64,000 bases of DNA, from positions 17,794,001-17,858,000 of the forward strand of contig NC_057764.1 of NCBI RefSeq assembly GCF_010389155.1, in the 5' to 3' direction. The translations under genes were made by a program, and so were the position numbers. The notes beneath the pieces are model-generated. The model did no database searches, was not told the DNA's origin, and was given only the letters and a program-made list of their open reading frames with translations. Source of the stretch: Erigeron canadensis (Eukaryota > Streptophyta > Magnoliopsida > Asterales > Asteraceae). Below are positions 1-12,643 of the stretch, piece after piece. Position 1 is the stretch's first letter. Every line of letters begins with the position of its first letter.

Positions 1-1286
1 AAAAACTTATTCAGTTAAAAGATTTGGATGCAAATTGTTAGTACTAAAATTGGTACACAAGCTATCTTTTGGTTCTTTCTGCACTGAAAATCTTCTTAAT
101 TATATCATAAGGATTGAATTTTCATAAAAATATTAGTATCTTTTCCAGACTCATCCCGAATTGAATCCTCATAACCGTTCTTGGACTTGTACATCCATTG
201 ACATGTTCATAATTGATAGATCTGAATAGATGCATTGCCTTATAACTTGATCAAATCAACAAGCTTTATGTTTGTGAAAAGTTCTTTCAAGAAGTAGTCA
301 TTGCAATATCTTCTTTTGGACCCGAAAAAACTGAGTATGCATCATGAAAAAAATGTATACATAACAAATTGATGAATGATGAAAACAAATTTACCTAACA
401 TTTTTAAGGTTACAAAGTTTAAGTGTCAAATATCCTATTAAATTATGTTATAAAATAAATCTCTAAGGAATAAGCATTAATTCTATAAAATTGATGTTAA
501 ATTACTTAAATATAAAGTGTCCTATTATGGTGTATTATAATAAAACATAACTAATAAGAGTCCTATAAAAGTTATAGTTAATAAAACGTTTGACGAATTA
601 GCGTCTTATAAAACTGATGTTTTATGACTCAAATATCAAGTGCCCTATTATAGTATATTATAATAAAGCCACACTGGTTAAGCGTCCTATAATGGTTAAA
701 GTTTTAAGACGCAAGTTTCAAGTGTCCTATTAAGTTATTGTGTGATAAAACTCTAGCAAATAAATGTCCTATAAAACTGATGTTTTATGACTCAAATATC
801 AAATGTCCCATTACGATGTATCATAATAATACCACAATGATTAAACGTCCTATAAAGGTCAAAGTTTTAAGACCCAAGTGTCACATGTCCTATTAAGTTA
901 TATTCTAATATGACTTCGACAAAAAAAGGTCATATAACATAGAGTTGTTATGACTTTAGTACCAAGGGTCCTATTAGGTTGTGTTATAATAGGACCTTAG
1001 TGTTCAAGTGTCCTATTACATTATCACATAAGAGGACACTACCAACTAAACGTCTTATAAAGTAATATATTAGGATCCATATTTTAAGTGTCCTATTAAG
1101 TTATATATGATAATAGGACACCAAAAAGTCATCCATCCTATTGAATAACTTCTTAGGACACCTTTTAAATAGCATATGTTATATAAGGACACTAAACGCT
1201 CATCCGTCATATTAAATAGTTTTTTAGGACACTATTTTCATAGCATCCCACACAAAGGGTCCTATAAAGCCCTTTTTGTTGTAGTG
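1..1286. mobile_element. CACTA (En/Spm-type) DNA transposon, right end, truncated by window start
   Basis: The last bases (about 1261-1286) read, on the minus strand, CACTACAACAAAAAGGGC, the standard plant CACTA terminal inverted repeat. The element end is at 1286 and the expected 3-bp target duplication would be AAT (1287-1289); the other end is outside the window, so this cannot be checked. Bases 360-1240 hold the dense subterminal repeats usual for this superfamily. Bases 1-360 are AT-rich with no transposase-like reading frame. It lies inside the internal region of the gypsy/Athila-like element to its right, about 110 bp from that element's PBS. The transposase gene, if any, is outside the window. 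Confidence 0.8.
360..1240. repeat. CACTA subterminal repeat array (GTCCTATTA / TAGGACAC words)
   Basis: Degenerate units of about 100 bp recur, built on AGTGTCCTATTA followed by a TTATA-rich stretch and a TAATAGGACAC-type inverted copy. Direct and inverted copies lie, for example, near 516, 641, 719, 795, 890, 1008, 1090 and 1135. In CACTA elements such subterminal repeats are the binding sites of the TnpA-type protein; that role is inferred here from position and repetition. Confidence 0.75.
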
Positions 1287-1395
1287 AATAAAATAAAATA
1301 CAAAAATAAAAGCTATCTAATAAAGCAATTAACTTCCTCACAAATGAATCCAAGGAAGGATCGAATCACAAAATTGAACAATTACTTTAATTAAG

Positions 1396-1413
1396 TCCCC
1401 GGTGGCAGCGCCA
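1396..1413 (-). promoter_or_regulatory. Primer binding site of the Athila-like element (tRNA-Asp type)
   Basis: On the minus strand this reads TGGCGCTGCCACCGGGGA, which differs at a few bases from the complement of the 3' end of plant tRNA-Asp (TGGCGCCGTTGCCGGGGA), the usual primer of Athila-lineage Ty3/gypsy elements. It lies a few bases inside the LTR end at 1420. Bases 1287-1395 are the only internal sequence left on this side before the CACTA insertion. Confidence 0.7.
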
Positions 1414-1419
1414 AAAACT

Positions 1420-2957
1420 TGATGTGTGAAATATAGTTATAAAATTTATAAACACGAATCACTGAAAATCTGACTACAACACACTTATGGGCAGTGTACC
1501 CGTTCGTATGCAGTATAGTAAACCGGTAAATCTGAGGTCGAACACAAGGATTTTGTTAAGCAATTGCTAAAAATAAGGTTATTCAGAAAATGGGGATTTT
1601 TTATGGCCGAATTGCCACGTTGCAAAAGTTAGAAGAAAAAGTTACTAATCCCGTAGGATTAATCGCAAAGAGAATTTTGTTGTTGAATCATAACACAGTT
1701 TTAAAAGGAACACCTACTTGGATCAGCTCACATGTCAATCATTGGGTCTAAACATTACTTGCATATATTGAACGACTCAAAAGAGAGACAAGATTAACTT
1801 CCGTTATACTTGACACTTTAATTGCTCTAAATATAGTTATCGCTTCCGCGTTTAATTTCTATTCAAAACAATTAAGCATTAAGATCCTGAGTTGATTTTT
1901 ACGATTTAACCTTTAAAAGCTTTCTTCCAAATTGCTTATTCACCTAATCAGATTCCTTTATCATAAGTGTTTACACATTCAAAGTGAATTTATTTGTTTA
2001 AAATCTTTATCGTTAGTTTTTTCCGAACTCCAACTACTTTCGGTTAATTATAGACCGATCAACCTTTTTCATAAACCAATGTTTAAAATCTTTATCTTTA
2101 GTTTTTTCCGAACTCCAACTACTTTCGGTTAATTATAAACCGATCAACCTTTTTCATAAACCAATTGACAATAATAGATTTCTTCCGAACTTCTAATTAA
2201 AATTATCAATCAATAAATATAAAAGACAAAAACAATATTTAAATTCAAATAACTGTGGATCTTCGATTAAACATAAAAATCTTGTTCAATGATTGCAAGT
2301 AACATTAAATCGACCCTAAGACATGTTCACTACCCAAGCGGGTGCTAAGAGAATTAGCTACTCATAGAAAAATACAAATAACAAATCAAATAAAGAGAAT
2401 TTATCATTACCGAATACAAAGGAATGAAAACGGGTAACAGAAATAATCCAATCGTAATGAAGATCTTCCAAAGATGATAAATCTGATGAAAAACTGCTTT
2501 AAAGAACTCCAAAAATGTTTGGGAAGTCTAAGATAGGATTTTGGAATGATTAAGCATGCTATTTATAAGTTTCCAAAAATTGTGCTGAACCGACCCAAGT
2601 TGCGGCACAACTCCATTTGACTTTCGCATTGACTTGGACTTTTGTTGACTTGACCTGGATGAGAACTAATTGGGTTGCGGCGCAGCTAACTAAGTTGCGG
2701 CGCAACTCCCCTTCTTGCAGCTTTGACTTTTGTTGACTTCCTGCAAACTTCATCCAAATGCTCCGGAAATTATTAGTTAGCTTTTATTTCACCTCAATAA
2801 TATCGTTTTCCCCAGATTTATGCTTGAATACCTGTCAGTAACCTGAAACACTAACAAATACCATAAACGCACCAAATATATATACTAAAACGACTCATAA
2901 AACATGCTAAATCAGTTACATTCAACGTGGGAAATGGGTATAAAATACAACATATCA
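1420..2957 (-). mobile_element. Ty3/gypsy Athila-like 5' LTR (1538 bp)
   Basis: Read on the minus strand it begins TGATATGTTGTATTTTATAC at 2957 and ends in CACACATCA at 1420, so it has TG...CA ends. It is followed by a tRNA-Asp PBS. These three traits together are typical of Athila-lineage gypsy elements. The rest of the element lies beyond the CACTA insertion and outside the window, so the second LTR and target duplication cannot be tested. Inside are an 85-bp tandem duplication (1996-2165) and several GTTGCGGCGCAACTC-like copies (2590-2710). Short ORFs here are not coding. Confidence 0.7.
1996..2165. repeat. 85-bp tandem duplication within the Athila-like LTR
   Basis: GTTTAAAATCTTTATC starts at 1996 and again at 2081, and the copies stay nearly identical to about 2165, including TTTTTTCCGAACTCCAAC and AACCTTTTTCATAAACCAA. 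Two copies, period 85 bp. The few mismatches suggest a recent duplication. Confidence 0.9.
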
Positions 2958-4015
2958 ATATACAAGTTTAAAACAGAATTAAACTACAATCCTTACAAAT
3001 CTAAAGTCGATTAATCCACCACAATCCTTACAAATCTACATTGAAAGTTACCCCACAATTAAACTCATGATACAATCGCCCTAGCTACTCGTCTCAAACT
3101 AATAACTTCCTCACCCTTAATTACTAATATCTAGCCATGTTATTAATTTATTATTTGTATAAAAGTTGGTTTAGTAGTAAAGCCGGACCAAGACACTAAC
3201 AAATTTTGTGACAATAGAGGTTACATACTAGCTAAAGTTTTATAAAAAAGGTTGTAGTCAATTAAAATCAATCTTAGTATAGTACTAATAGATATTAAAG
3301 TCAAAATCTCAAGACAAAAGTAATTAACTTTGAAAACACATGAATTTTATCATCAAAATAGTTATCTGACTACTATACAAAAATATCCCATGAAGACATC
3401 GTCTTCTTCATTTAATGCTAGTTTACAAACAATGGACTTCATGTACTTACAAGTTTTATGACACTCATTGTCGACTACATAATTTCGGGATCTGCTTTCG
3501 TTAATCTGTTAATTACTTATTTTAGGACTCCAAATAGAAAATCTGTTTCGGCATCCATAAAGATTAGGAGTGAGTTTTAGTTTCGTAGACGACTCCGAAT
3601 TTATGATACCCAAACATTAGGATCGTTTATAAGTTCTTGTTTCGTTAGTCCGTTACTCATTCTAAGACTTGTTAATTACCGTCATTAGATCTTGTATGTA
3701 ACTATTAGCAATATAACTCTAAAACATGATACAAACGGACACATGATAGACATATTAACATGACTAGAGATATACCTTCTAAATCTCGAAGCTTGTTCGA
3801 AACAACTTCTGCTATCCCGCTTAATGATTTCAAAAGATGGACACCGTAATGAACATAATTTGGTTCCTCTCGATCGGATGTACATATATTGTTGTAAGGT
3901 CGTATTGTTATTTGTGAATGAGTACGTAAGAGATTGTTTATAACTATGTAGAGTTCGATTCAATAAATGGTGAATGAACCCGATGAAGATCACGAAAATA
4001 TTTAAAGCGTAGATT
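2958..4015. other. Unassigned DNA between the Athila-like LTR and Copia-A
   Basis: No element ends, credible coding frame or RNA gene recognised. There is a short local repeat of CAATCCTTACAAATCTA near 2988 and 3032. The 102-codon minus-strand frame at 3685-3993 has no recognisable motif. The stretch may be old element debris or single-copy DNA. Its right end, TAACC at 4016-4020, is the target duplication of Copia-A. Confidence 0.5.
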
Positions 4016-4020
4016 TAACC

Positions 4021-4326
4021 TATTGGAAAAAATATGATTTGTATTGTAAATATAATGGAAACATGATAATAATAATGTGTACCTGACGATCTAGAGGACC
4101 TTGTAAGAGCAATAATGTTTACCATTGATGTTGGGTTCCCAAAACGAGATGATTGATTAATGATGGGATGAGAGAAAACACACACACAAGAAAGGTGGAA
4201 GATTAGGTTAAAATGGTTGCAAATGGCTCTCTATTTATAGAGAGAACATTTACAATTTTAGCCCCTGGTGTTTAGTATGTGCAGTATAAGTCCCTGTAGT
4301 TTTAATCTTCTAATGGGAAACCCTAT
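4021..4326 (-). repeat. Copia-A 3' LTR, outer part
   Basis: It aligns base for base with 57985-58290 of the 5' LTR, including the U3/R part with TCTATTTATAGAGAG. The terminal TG is mutated (TATTGG against TGTTGG). It is cut at 4326 by G1; the last five bases, CCTAT, are the G1 target duplication. Confidence 0.92.
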
Positions 4327-5234
4327 TGTAACATCCCAAAACTTTTTGACGTTGACCGTTAACTTGCCGATAGCGACCATTGAAAACTATGTGCTTTATA
4401 TGTGCTTATATTAATTAAATGATTAACGTGAGATATATGTTAAAGTGATTTAAAGTAATGAAATTAATGTTGATAATGATTTATAAAGTCAATTAGTGTT
4501 CCCGGTAAGATATAAGAGTTGTTAAGTGTTCCCGGTTGTGTTAAACGAGTCATAAAGGGCCGAAACGGGTTGTAACGAAGTGCGAGGGCCTAGATGTAAA
4601 GTTTTTAAAGTTTCCCCAGTATATATATGTTCTATTGGACGACCTAAAGGCTGGAGAAACAGATCAAAACCCTAGAAAAGTATTTCACACAAAAACTAGG
4701 TTAAATCTTCAAGTTATCGTCGATTTCGGGGGATTTCGGAAGGGTTTTTGCTTGGTTTTTGATTCGTTGATTAACCTTACAGGTATGATATCATCGATTG
4801 ATTGTTGATTAAGTTTTAAAGTAGGTTTTGTCCCTGTAGATTCGACCATGAGGGTTGGGGTTGTTGGAAGTTGATGTTTTCGGTTAAAAACGGCGTTTTT
4901 GTGAGAAAAATCATTAATAGAGTTGATTAACTATGTCAAGATGCAAAATTTAATGTTTAATAATGTTGTTTGTATGTAAATAACTAAATCCCAGGTGTTT
5001 AATTAGATCCATGTGTGTTCAATCGTGTTTTTGAATCAAACGTTGTGGTTTCGGGTCGTTTTGATGATCAAAAAGAGGGATTCATTTATGCAATTGATTC
5101 AAGGATCAATTGGTGTTTTCAATGAGTCATTAAGGTCTTATTTTAAGTGTATTTGATGTTCATAAGACCTCGAGATGTGTTAAAGTCGTTTGGGATGTGT
5201 TTGGTTAGGTTTTGGAGTTGTTTTTCACGTCTGG

Positions 5235-5385
5235 TCGTCATAACTCCCGTTACGGCTGTGTAACTGCCGTTAGCTGGGTAATTGCGATAACACCTCCACT
5301 GTAACTCCCGTTACAAATTTTCATAACTCCCGTTAGGCGCGTAACTCCCGTTACAAATATTCGTAACTACCGTTAGGGACTGATT
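5235..5385. repeat. Cluster of TAACTCCCGTTA-type units in G1
   Basis: At least seven copies of a 12-14 bp unit (TAACTCCCGTTA and variants such as TAACTGCCGTTAG and TAACTACCGTTAG) lie within about 150 bp. The unit is itself a weak palindrome (TAAC...GTTA). Confidence 0.8.
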
Positions 5386-5502
5386 TTTGTAACATTTTTA
5401 AACGACCATAACTTTTGAACCGTAACTCTGTTTTTGACGACTAAGTTATCCACGGAATCGTGAGAGAGTCTACTTTCTAATAGTTATGCTTTTAAAAGAT
5501 GA

Positions 5503-8500
5503 TGATTATGTAACACCCCAACTAAGGCGGAATGATGAGATGTATAGAAAGTCGAGTATTCAAAACAAGGATTATAAATAACATTCACCGTAGCTTTATG
5601 TGATAAAAAGAATTTACAATCTACAAACATGTGAGTCAATTTCCAAGTACAAATGCGTCCACCATACTTGGATAGTAAGTCCACGAACCAAATATCAAGC
5701 ACATGAAATAGTAAACTACAATGATCAAGGCGGATTCCATTGCCTATCACAAGGTTTGATCTTTGAATCCAAAGTGCAATGCGAATAATCATGAAGCATA
5801 TAAATCCTCAATGCTTAAGCTTATTTCCTGAAAAGCATGAAGAAAAAGTGTCAACTATGAAAACGTAGTTGGTAAGTGCATAGGTTTTTATATAAATCTT
5901 GGTACATGCCCATTTTAACACTTAGAAAGTATATTATTGTTACATTTCGAAATTCCCAAACCATAAGACTGACAAAAATTTTCATATCAAACCATCAAGC
6001 TTTCCAAATACTATAATGTCATTTCAAGACTTGGAAGAACCCATGGTAACTTTTAAAGTTCTCATTTATCAACATCATTATGAGAGAAAATATATCAATC
6101 GATTCATCGTATATCATACCCAAATTCATTCGGTTATCAATATTTCAATGTCACCAATTTCACAACTTTCAAGATTCCATATAGGGTCCAATACCCCAAC
6201 CGTATGTTCAAAACATAATATCCATCCATGAATAACATAAATTTCCCATTTAGCCAAAGGCATAATTTGATGAGTAAATGCTTGAGCCACTACTAAGACC
6301 CTTTCACGTCCAAATAATAATAATAACAACTTGCCCCGATAGATTATGATATAAAGGCACATGTTGTCAATCATGTGCAATAATTAATAAATAATAAAGG
6401 AGGCGTGCCATGGAGACGACTAAATAACAAGTAGATTAGAGCACCCCACGACCGACACCGTTGAAGGCGGCCACATAGGCGGCCAAACAACCTGTCGCCG
6501 CTGATGTGAGTGAGGGGACGAATCCTAGTTGCGCAACCCTCTAACTACAGGCCTCAATGAGTTAATAGTAGTGTACAGGGGACTACCGTTTGACTGTACT
6601 CAAGCTCATCATATAACATAGATCACATTGAACATACAACATATATTCCTGATCATAAACATCCTTTCAAAATATCATATCATAAAAGAAAACAAATTTA
6701 TTTATCATGCTTTTCACCCTGAAAGTGAAATATATAAAAAAGTTTGAAAGGGGGCTATGACTCACCTTGATATGCCGCATATTATACTCATCTATCCAAA
6801 ATGGGTACTTCCCATCTATAGCTCCCTTGGCCATATATCCATTATGTTCCTCCATCATATTTCAAGCCAAGACTATCCCTACGATAGGACTAATATACGT
6901 AAGTTCCTATCTTAAGTCATCACTTAGAAATGCCACTTTCATTTTGTTGGTATAAATTGTGGGATCTAAGTATATTGCCAACATTCGCATCGTTTTGGTT
7001 GTAGAGATTGATGGTGAAAAAGGTTACTTTAATTACATGCGTAGTTATAAGTTGTTAGATTTTCGGTAACTTGACTTCATTTGTGGTTTCACTTGGCATC
7101 TTAGGTTATCATATAGAAATTCCATATTAAGTTATGTTATCCTTATTCATCATTTGTTGTGTAACCGATTTTAGCGCGAATTAGCATTTGTGATATCAAT
7201 ATATAGCTTGGTTAACATAATTACTTATGCGTATCTCACTTAATTATCTTTGTTTTATTTTGTTTACTTATCTCATGAAATTCGTTTAAGTGTTATGGGC
7301 CATTATCAATTGGGCCAAAATGTGATGGGTTTTTAAGTGGCTTGAGCTTAATTTAGTTATTGGGCTTAACCTTATTTGGGTTATGTGCTTAATCGGTTAT
7401 ATTGGTTATTGGACTTTATGGTTGGTTGGGCCAAGTGGGCCTACTGATTTATGGTTCTATGGGTTTAGTATTTGGGCCGGCTTAGCCCATTATGGTCTTT
7501 AGTGCATCTTTTAGCCCATTATACAAATGGTTAGTTTCCTTTCAAATTTTCTGTTTTTTAATTTAGATTTTTATGAAATGTTGGCTACTATTTTGGGATC
7601 AAGCCGAATTATTTGGACCTTCATGATTTTTACACAGTGACTTATATGTATCTAGTATTTTTTTGAATTTTTGGTGAATTTTTAGATGATTTTTGGTATC
7701 CTTAAAATTTATCCAAACACAAACTGTCCCGAATGGGCACTGCTTGCGACATCAGAAGTTTTATAAAAGTTCTTGGTGTTCTGATTGTTAGAAAAATCCC
7801 ATGATTTTATTTTAAATTCAAGACACATTGAAACTAATTTCCACCAAGTATGACCTCCTGGAACCTTATGGATTAGGAGATAAATATTGTTAAAGTTTAT
7901 AAAATATTCAGACAAAATGACAGTTTGACCAGTTTCAGTAGAAAAATTATATCTTTCGTTTGGTTCAGTATTTTTGAGTAATTACAGTTGGTGGTATTTC
8001 TTAACTTGTTCCTCTACAACTTTTAATTTGAAAGTTTTGCTTGAAAATGCCCACACATGCCCATTGTTCCCGTTTAAAGACAGAAGATGGATTCTGTCAG
8101 CTTACTTTGTTTGCCCAATGCATGCCTTTACTTATTTTGGCAAACCCAATACATTTTGTTCATCCTAATTCATCTCTTAATCTTTCATTCGTGTTTTCTA
8201 CAGATTTTATTTCATATTTTATGGAAAAATATGTGATTAAATTGATCAATTTATATTTGTATTCTTGTGATTTCGGTTAGTGATTTTGGACATAGTTATG
8301 GTTGAATTCTTATAAAATCCTTATTTTTTGTACTAACTTCATAAATCCCAGATTATTAACATGTATTTTAACATCAAAATATATATGAAATCATCAACTA
8401 AAGATCCATCTCAAATCCCAAATCAAAAACAACTTAAACTAGTGCAAATTTAAGCATGCATGTAATCATCTCATCATTTTAACAACAAATCTTTATCCAT

Positions 8501-9145
8501 CTTCAATTCAACAACTTAAAAACATATTTTTATGAAAAACTCCAGAAATATATTCATCAAAATATATAAAAATATGACCATATTTCAAAGGAAAAATCAC
8601 TTTAAAATCTATTTAATCTATGACAACACATTTGGGTCTTAAACTAGTTGAATCCTTGGATTTTTCTTCATAGATTCGACATGCATGAGCATGGGAAGAA
8701 AGATCCTATCAAATTTGCCCTCATCAAGTGTTTATTTGAAAGAAAACATGAACTTTTGATAAGAATCCTTGAATATATACAAGAACAAGATAGATTAAAC
8801 TAAGAGATGAAGATTTATACCCTTGATGAACTCAGATTTGAGAGTGGTCTTGGGCAGAAAATTCGTGGTCCTCTAAGCCCCATATGAACCTTAATCCAAG
8901 CTAAAAATAAACCTTAAATCTTACTTGAATCAACCTTTGTTTAATCCTTTAAAAACCCTTATTATTACTATAACTTTAGATTGAATTTTTCTTGCCTTTT
9001 TGTTGCTTTCTTTGAACCGAAATGGAGAAGAAGAAGAGGAGGAGAAAATGCAGAAAATTTGAGAAGAAATGAGAGAGAAAAGGTGTTTGTGGGAGAGGAC
9101 AATGATGTGTGTGTTTTGTTTGAGAGAAAAGAGAATAAAGGAGTG

Positions 9146-9179
<34 letters not shown>

Positions 9180-9960
9180 CCATGAGAGAGGGAGAAGGGA
9201 GTGGGTTGGGAGCTTGCTAATAGGTGGGTTAAAGTGGTGGAGGCTCATGGATTGGCTAGGTGGAGTTGTGAGTGGTGTGTAGTTTGAATTTGATATGTAT
9301 GGAGTCCAATATATGTCTAGGTTCATGATATATATATATATACATGAGTGTAAGTATATGTGGTGTATATTTATGTATGAGTGTAAGAATAAGTGGGTTA
9401 GTTGTATGTTGATTGGTGGATCTTATAAGAGTTTATATTTATAATATGTTTAAGTTGTATGTATATCTTTTAATTAGAAGACTTATTCCAATGTTGCAAT
9501 ACGTTTATGTACTTATTATTATTCGAACACTTGTATGTACATATTAGTTTATAAACTTATTTTTGAAATAGTCATTTTTATTTTCATGACCATCTACACT
9601 TTAATTGGCTTTTGATTAAATTGTTGGACATTTATAAAAAATTTTGATTGCTAGCTCAACTTGTGAGACTTATATTATTATTTATAATTTAATTTCTCGA
9701 AATAAACTTTTTGGTTCATTGATATTTTGTCAAGTTCAATTTGAACTAGTTTATAGTTTGAGATTGTCTTGAATGATTTTAGTTATCATTTATGGCATTT
9801 CTAAGGCAACTAACCTTCTTTTGGCTTACCATTGCACCAGAGGGCAAATATCGTCATGCCCTAAATGTCTAGAAGGTCATTTCTATTAACAAACCTCTAG
9901 GGATAGATACCTAAATTATAAGTAAGTTGTCCTAGTTGGAAATTGAGGGTTGTTACATCA
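5503..9960 (-). mobile_element. G2: second solo-LTR-like sequence (4458 bp) nested in G1
   Basis: It starts TGATTATGTAACACCCC and ends GGGTTGTTACATCA, with a 5-bp duplication GATGA at 5498-5502 and 9961-9965. The start ACACCCCAACTAAGGCGGAA resembles the LTR end at 63035 (ACACCCCGACTAGGGCGGAA), so the two are probably related gypsy LTRs read in the same direction. The minus sense is inferred from the 63-kb copy. No coding frame is supported: the ORFs at 8968-9326 are translations of a TG microsatellite. It contains GGGCC-rich sequence at 7300-7510. Either an unusually long solo LTR or a non-coding (LARD-like) element. Confidence 0.65.
9148..9178. repeat. (TG)n microsatellite
   Basis: About 15 uninterrupted TG units in G2, next to a purine-rich GAGAAGAAGAAGAGG stretch (9020-9090). 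The short His/Thr-rich reading frames here are artefacts of this repeat. Confidence 0.97.
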
Positions 9961-11890
9961 GATGATGTCAAGTTTTCAGAAAGGTTAATTTAGTGACTGA
10001 ATGTCGAGTTCCGTCGAGTTATGTAAGCTCTAAAACATTAATCGAACCTCTGATGAATCAAGCTTTATCATGGGTCATGTTTATAGGTATCTAGACCTTA
10101 GTTATGACCATAAGTAAGTGGATATTTGATTAGCTCATTATGTCATTTAATGATTATAGGTAAGCCGAGAATAATTACAAAACTTAATAACTTACGTTAT
10201 CATTTATTGTGCTCTTAATGTGCTCTTCAACGAGGTAAGATACATGACTTTTCTCACGTTGGAGGCACAACAAAAGTAGTTTTCTTTAATTAACCTCTTA
10301 ATCGGATTATCTTATGTGTGTTGAGTTTTCCGGGTAATGCGGGAGGTTGTGTGGGAATATGTGCATGTTGAAATTATTTATGTTGATGTGATGACGTTTA
10401 AAGTAGAAGTATATATGTGTATATGAAGTATGATGCTTATAATGACGTTGCTATGATATGTTTAAGATATATGTTGTTAATAGTGTCGTAGATATGCCTT
10501 GATGTTGATATGTGATTGCTTATATTTGGGACTTAAGTATGATATGTCTAGTTCACTAGATACACGTGGGAATTGCTATGAGTTGTGCACGTTAGTGGGA
10601 TAAAACGTTAAAGTAGATGTGGGATTAATTAGGTAATGAATACCTAATGTTAAAGTAAAGTGTGAAATGTGAGAAACAGTTCTAGCCTTAGTGTTAGTGC
10701 GTAAAAGTAAGAAAGATATAAATACGTGGCAAATGTTATAGCTAAATACATGAGATTGATGTGGGAAGTGTTTAGCTTAACCCGTGCTAGTTTATGCCAA
10801 GCTAGTGCGTACGTGGTCACTTGAGTGGCTCCTTGCGGCATAGTTACGTGGGAATAGTATTTCCGGGGTGGAGTGACTAACCACCAATGTTAAAGGCATG
10901 ACAGGATACTATGGAAATGGCATTGCCTTTTCTAAAAGTTAAGACGTGGAAAATCGTGCTAGTTTTAAAGCTAGTGCGTAATATGCAAATTGATTAAAGA
11001 TGTAAGATGTGGGAATAAGTTGATTAAGATAATTATAAGAATTATGAGAAAGATGTACATGTGATTTAAGATGTGGGATTACAATGTGATGTGAGATTTA
11101 AGTAAGATAAGTGGATATGTGTGACATAATCGTTGATAGGCACAATTAGAAGTAAATACTCTACATGTGCTAATATGTATACGTGGGATATGTTTATGAG
11201 TGTTATGCAAAGATATGAGATGCTGATTAAGTTGTAAGTATATGATGATATGATATGAAGATACGATTGTATTATATGTATATGTTGATACGATATGATG
11301 ATACCTTAGTGTTACAAGTATATGTTAATATGATACGAAATGTGAAGGGATGTGGGAACAAGTAAAGATGGGATTATCTTACGGTGTTTGTGGATGATAT
11401 GTAATGTGATCATGTTTTGATATATAAATACGAAGAAGTTTTATGAAAGTAAAATGAAGAACGTTTTGTAAAATGCATGTATCTTACTTAGCTAATTTTA
11501 TTAGCTAACACTTGCTTTTATTAAAATGTTGTGTCCTTCAGGATAAGCAGGTTTGAGCTATGAAAGAATTAGCTCGGTGAGATGGGTAGATGCAATAAAG
11601 AAAACTAGCATAGTTTGTTGAATGCTTAGACTTCCCCTTTTAGCCTTATGTCTTGGCTACTTTCGTTCATGATTTATGAACATGTATTAATGATGGCATT
11701 TATGTTGGTGCCATAACTTGGATTTCATTTATATTGTTTTGATGATGCACGTTAGTAACACCATTTTATAAAGGTACCATCCGGTCACGAATGGAGCAGT
11801 TTTAAAGTGATCTTTTTCCGCTAGTTTTTAAACGCTGTTTGGCAAAGTTTTTGAAATCCAGGTTTTTAAAATGACGGGTGTTACACCTAT

Positions 11891-12016
11891 AATATGTCTT
11901 TAAGAGTAAATACGCCCATCGTATATTTACTAGACATAGGGATTTCAGTTATCGTCAATTATCATATCACGAATGATAAACGATCAGTGTCGGTCACATT
12001 TAACGTGGTTCTAACA
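11891..12016 (-). repeat. Copia-A 3' LTR, inner part
   Basis: It resumes the LTR after the G1 target duplication, matching 58292-58419 (AATATGTCTTTAAGAG...ACGTGGTT). It ends CTAACA, that is TGTTAG on the minus strand. Confidence 0.92.
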
Positions 12017-12031
12017 TTCTCCCACTTGACC
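12017..12031 (-). promoter_or_regulatory. Copia-A polypurine tract
   Basis: The minus strand reads GGTCAAGTGGGAGAA directly upstream of the 3' LTR start TGTTAG. AAGTGGGAGAA is a familiar copia PPT and primes plus-strand DNA synthesis. Confidence 0.85.
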
Positions 12032-12298
12032 AAGCGATCATTTATCTATTATTCAATAAGTCCGGCCGAGATAATACTCATTTTGTTTTAAACTGAATTC
12101 ATAGTCAATAAGTACAGTCGTAGAGAAGAACATCAACTCAGGACCCCTACTGGTCAAACTATGACTCAAATTTAAAACTAATAAACAATGATCAATTGAC
12201 TAAGACAAGTTTTGTTACAATAATGTCTGTACACCGTTATGAGTACTCAAAGTGTAATTATCAGACAATCAAAACTTGAATATAGAGGAAATTTTTTA

Positions 12299-12643
12299 TT
12301 AAAATAATATTAATGACCAATAAGTACAACATGCTATTATATTACGAGTAGGTCTTCTAGTAAGCCTCATCTTTGACACGTGTCCTACGAAGATTTTAGG
12401 AGGAAGACCTTTGGTCATTGGATCCGCTAACATATTATGTGTACTTATGTACTCAATACAAAGAACATTTTCCTCAATCCGTTTGTGTATAAACAGATAC
12501 TTTGTATCGAGATACATCTCAGCGCCAGTTGAACTGTTACTGTTCAAGAAAGTTACGGTAGCTGAGTTATCACAGTAAAGCTTCAATGGTCTAGTAATAG
12601 AAATGATGACTTTGAGTCCACTGACCAGGTTCTTTAACAACAT
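12299..12643 (-). pseudogene. Copia-A RNase H remnant
   Basis: The C-terminal end of a Ty1/copia pol. Visible are LYCDNSATVTFLNSNSS (the RNase H CDN motif), a DTKYLFIHKRIEENV block matching the copia DTKYHF-type motif, and STHNMLADPMTKGLPPK, the usual C-terminal copia signature. The upstream part that should carry the first catalytic Asp is scrambled by stops and frameshifts. It is followed by a short 3' untranslated stretch and the PPT at 12017. Not functional. Confidence 0.88.

Larger units (their letters stand above)
4327..11885 (+). mobile_element. G1: long solo-LTR-like Ty3/gypsy sequence (contains G2)
   Basis: It begins TGTAACATCCC and ends GGGTGTTACA, and is flanked by a perfect CCTAT duplication (4322-4326, 11886-11890) inside the Copia-A LTR, so both ends are exact. 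Without the nested G2 it is about 3.1 kb. No gag or pol motif is present. The 3' end, with CCGCTAGTTTTTAAACGC then GGGTGTTACA, resembles the ends of plant chromovirus (Tekay/Del-type) LTRs. I infer a solo LTR left by LTR-LTR recombination, sense strand plus. A small non-autonomous element remains possible because no second LTR is visible. Confidence 0.75.

Noticed and set aside
1176..1394. 72-codon plus-strand frame
   Set aside because: Spans the CACTA inverted repeat and the PBS of another element; cannot be a gene.
3685..3993. 102-codon minus-strand frame as a possible host gene
   Set aside because: No recognisable motif, no promoter or splice context, AT-rich; chance length.
6460..6600. 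GC-richer patch with GGCGGCC repeats as a possible RNA gene
   Set aside because: No tRNA, snoRNA or rRNA motif found; it lies within the G2 LTR-like sequence.
8968..9326. His/Thr-rich and Cys/Val-rich reading frames on both strands
   Set aside because: They are translations of the (TG)n microsatellite and a purine tract in non-coding G2.
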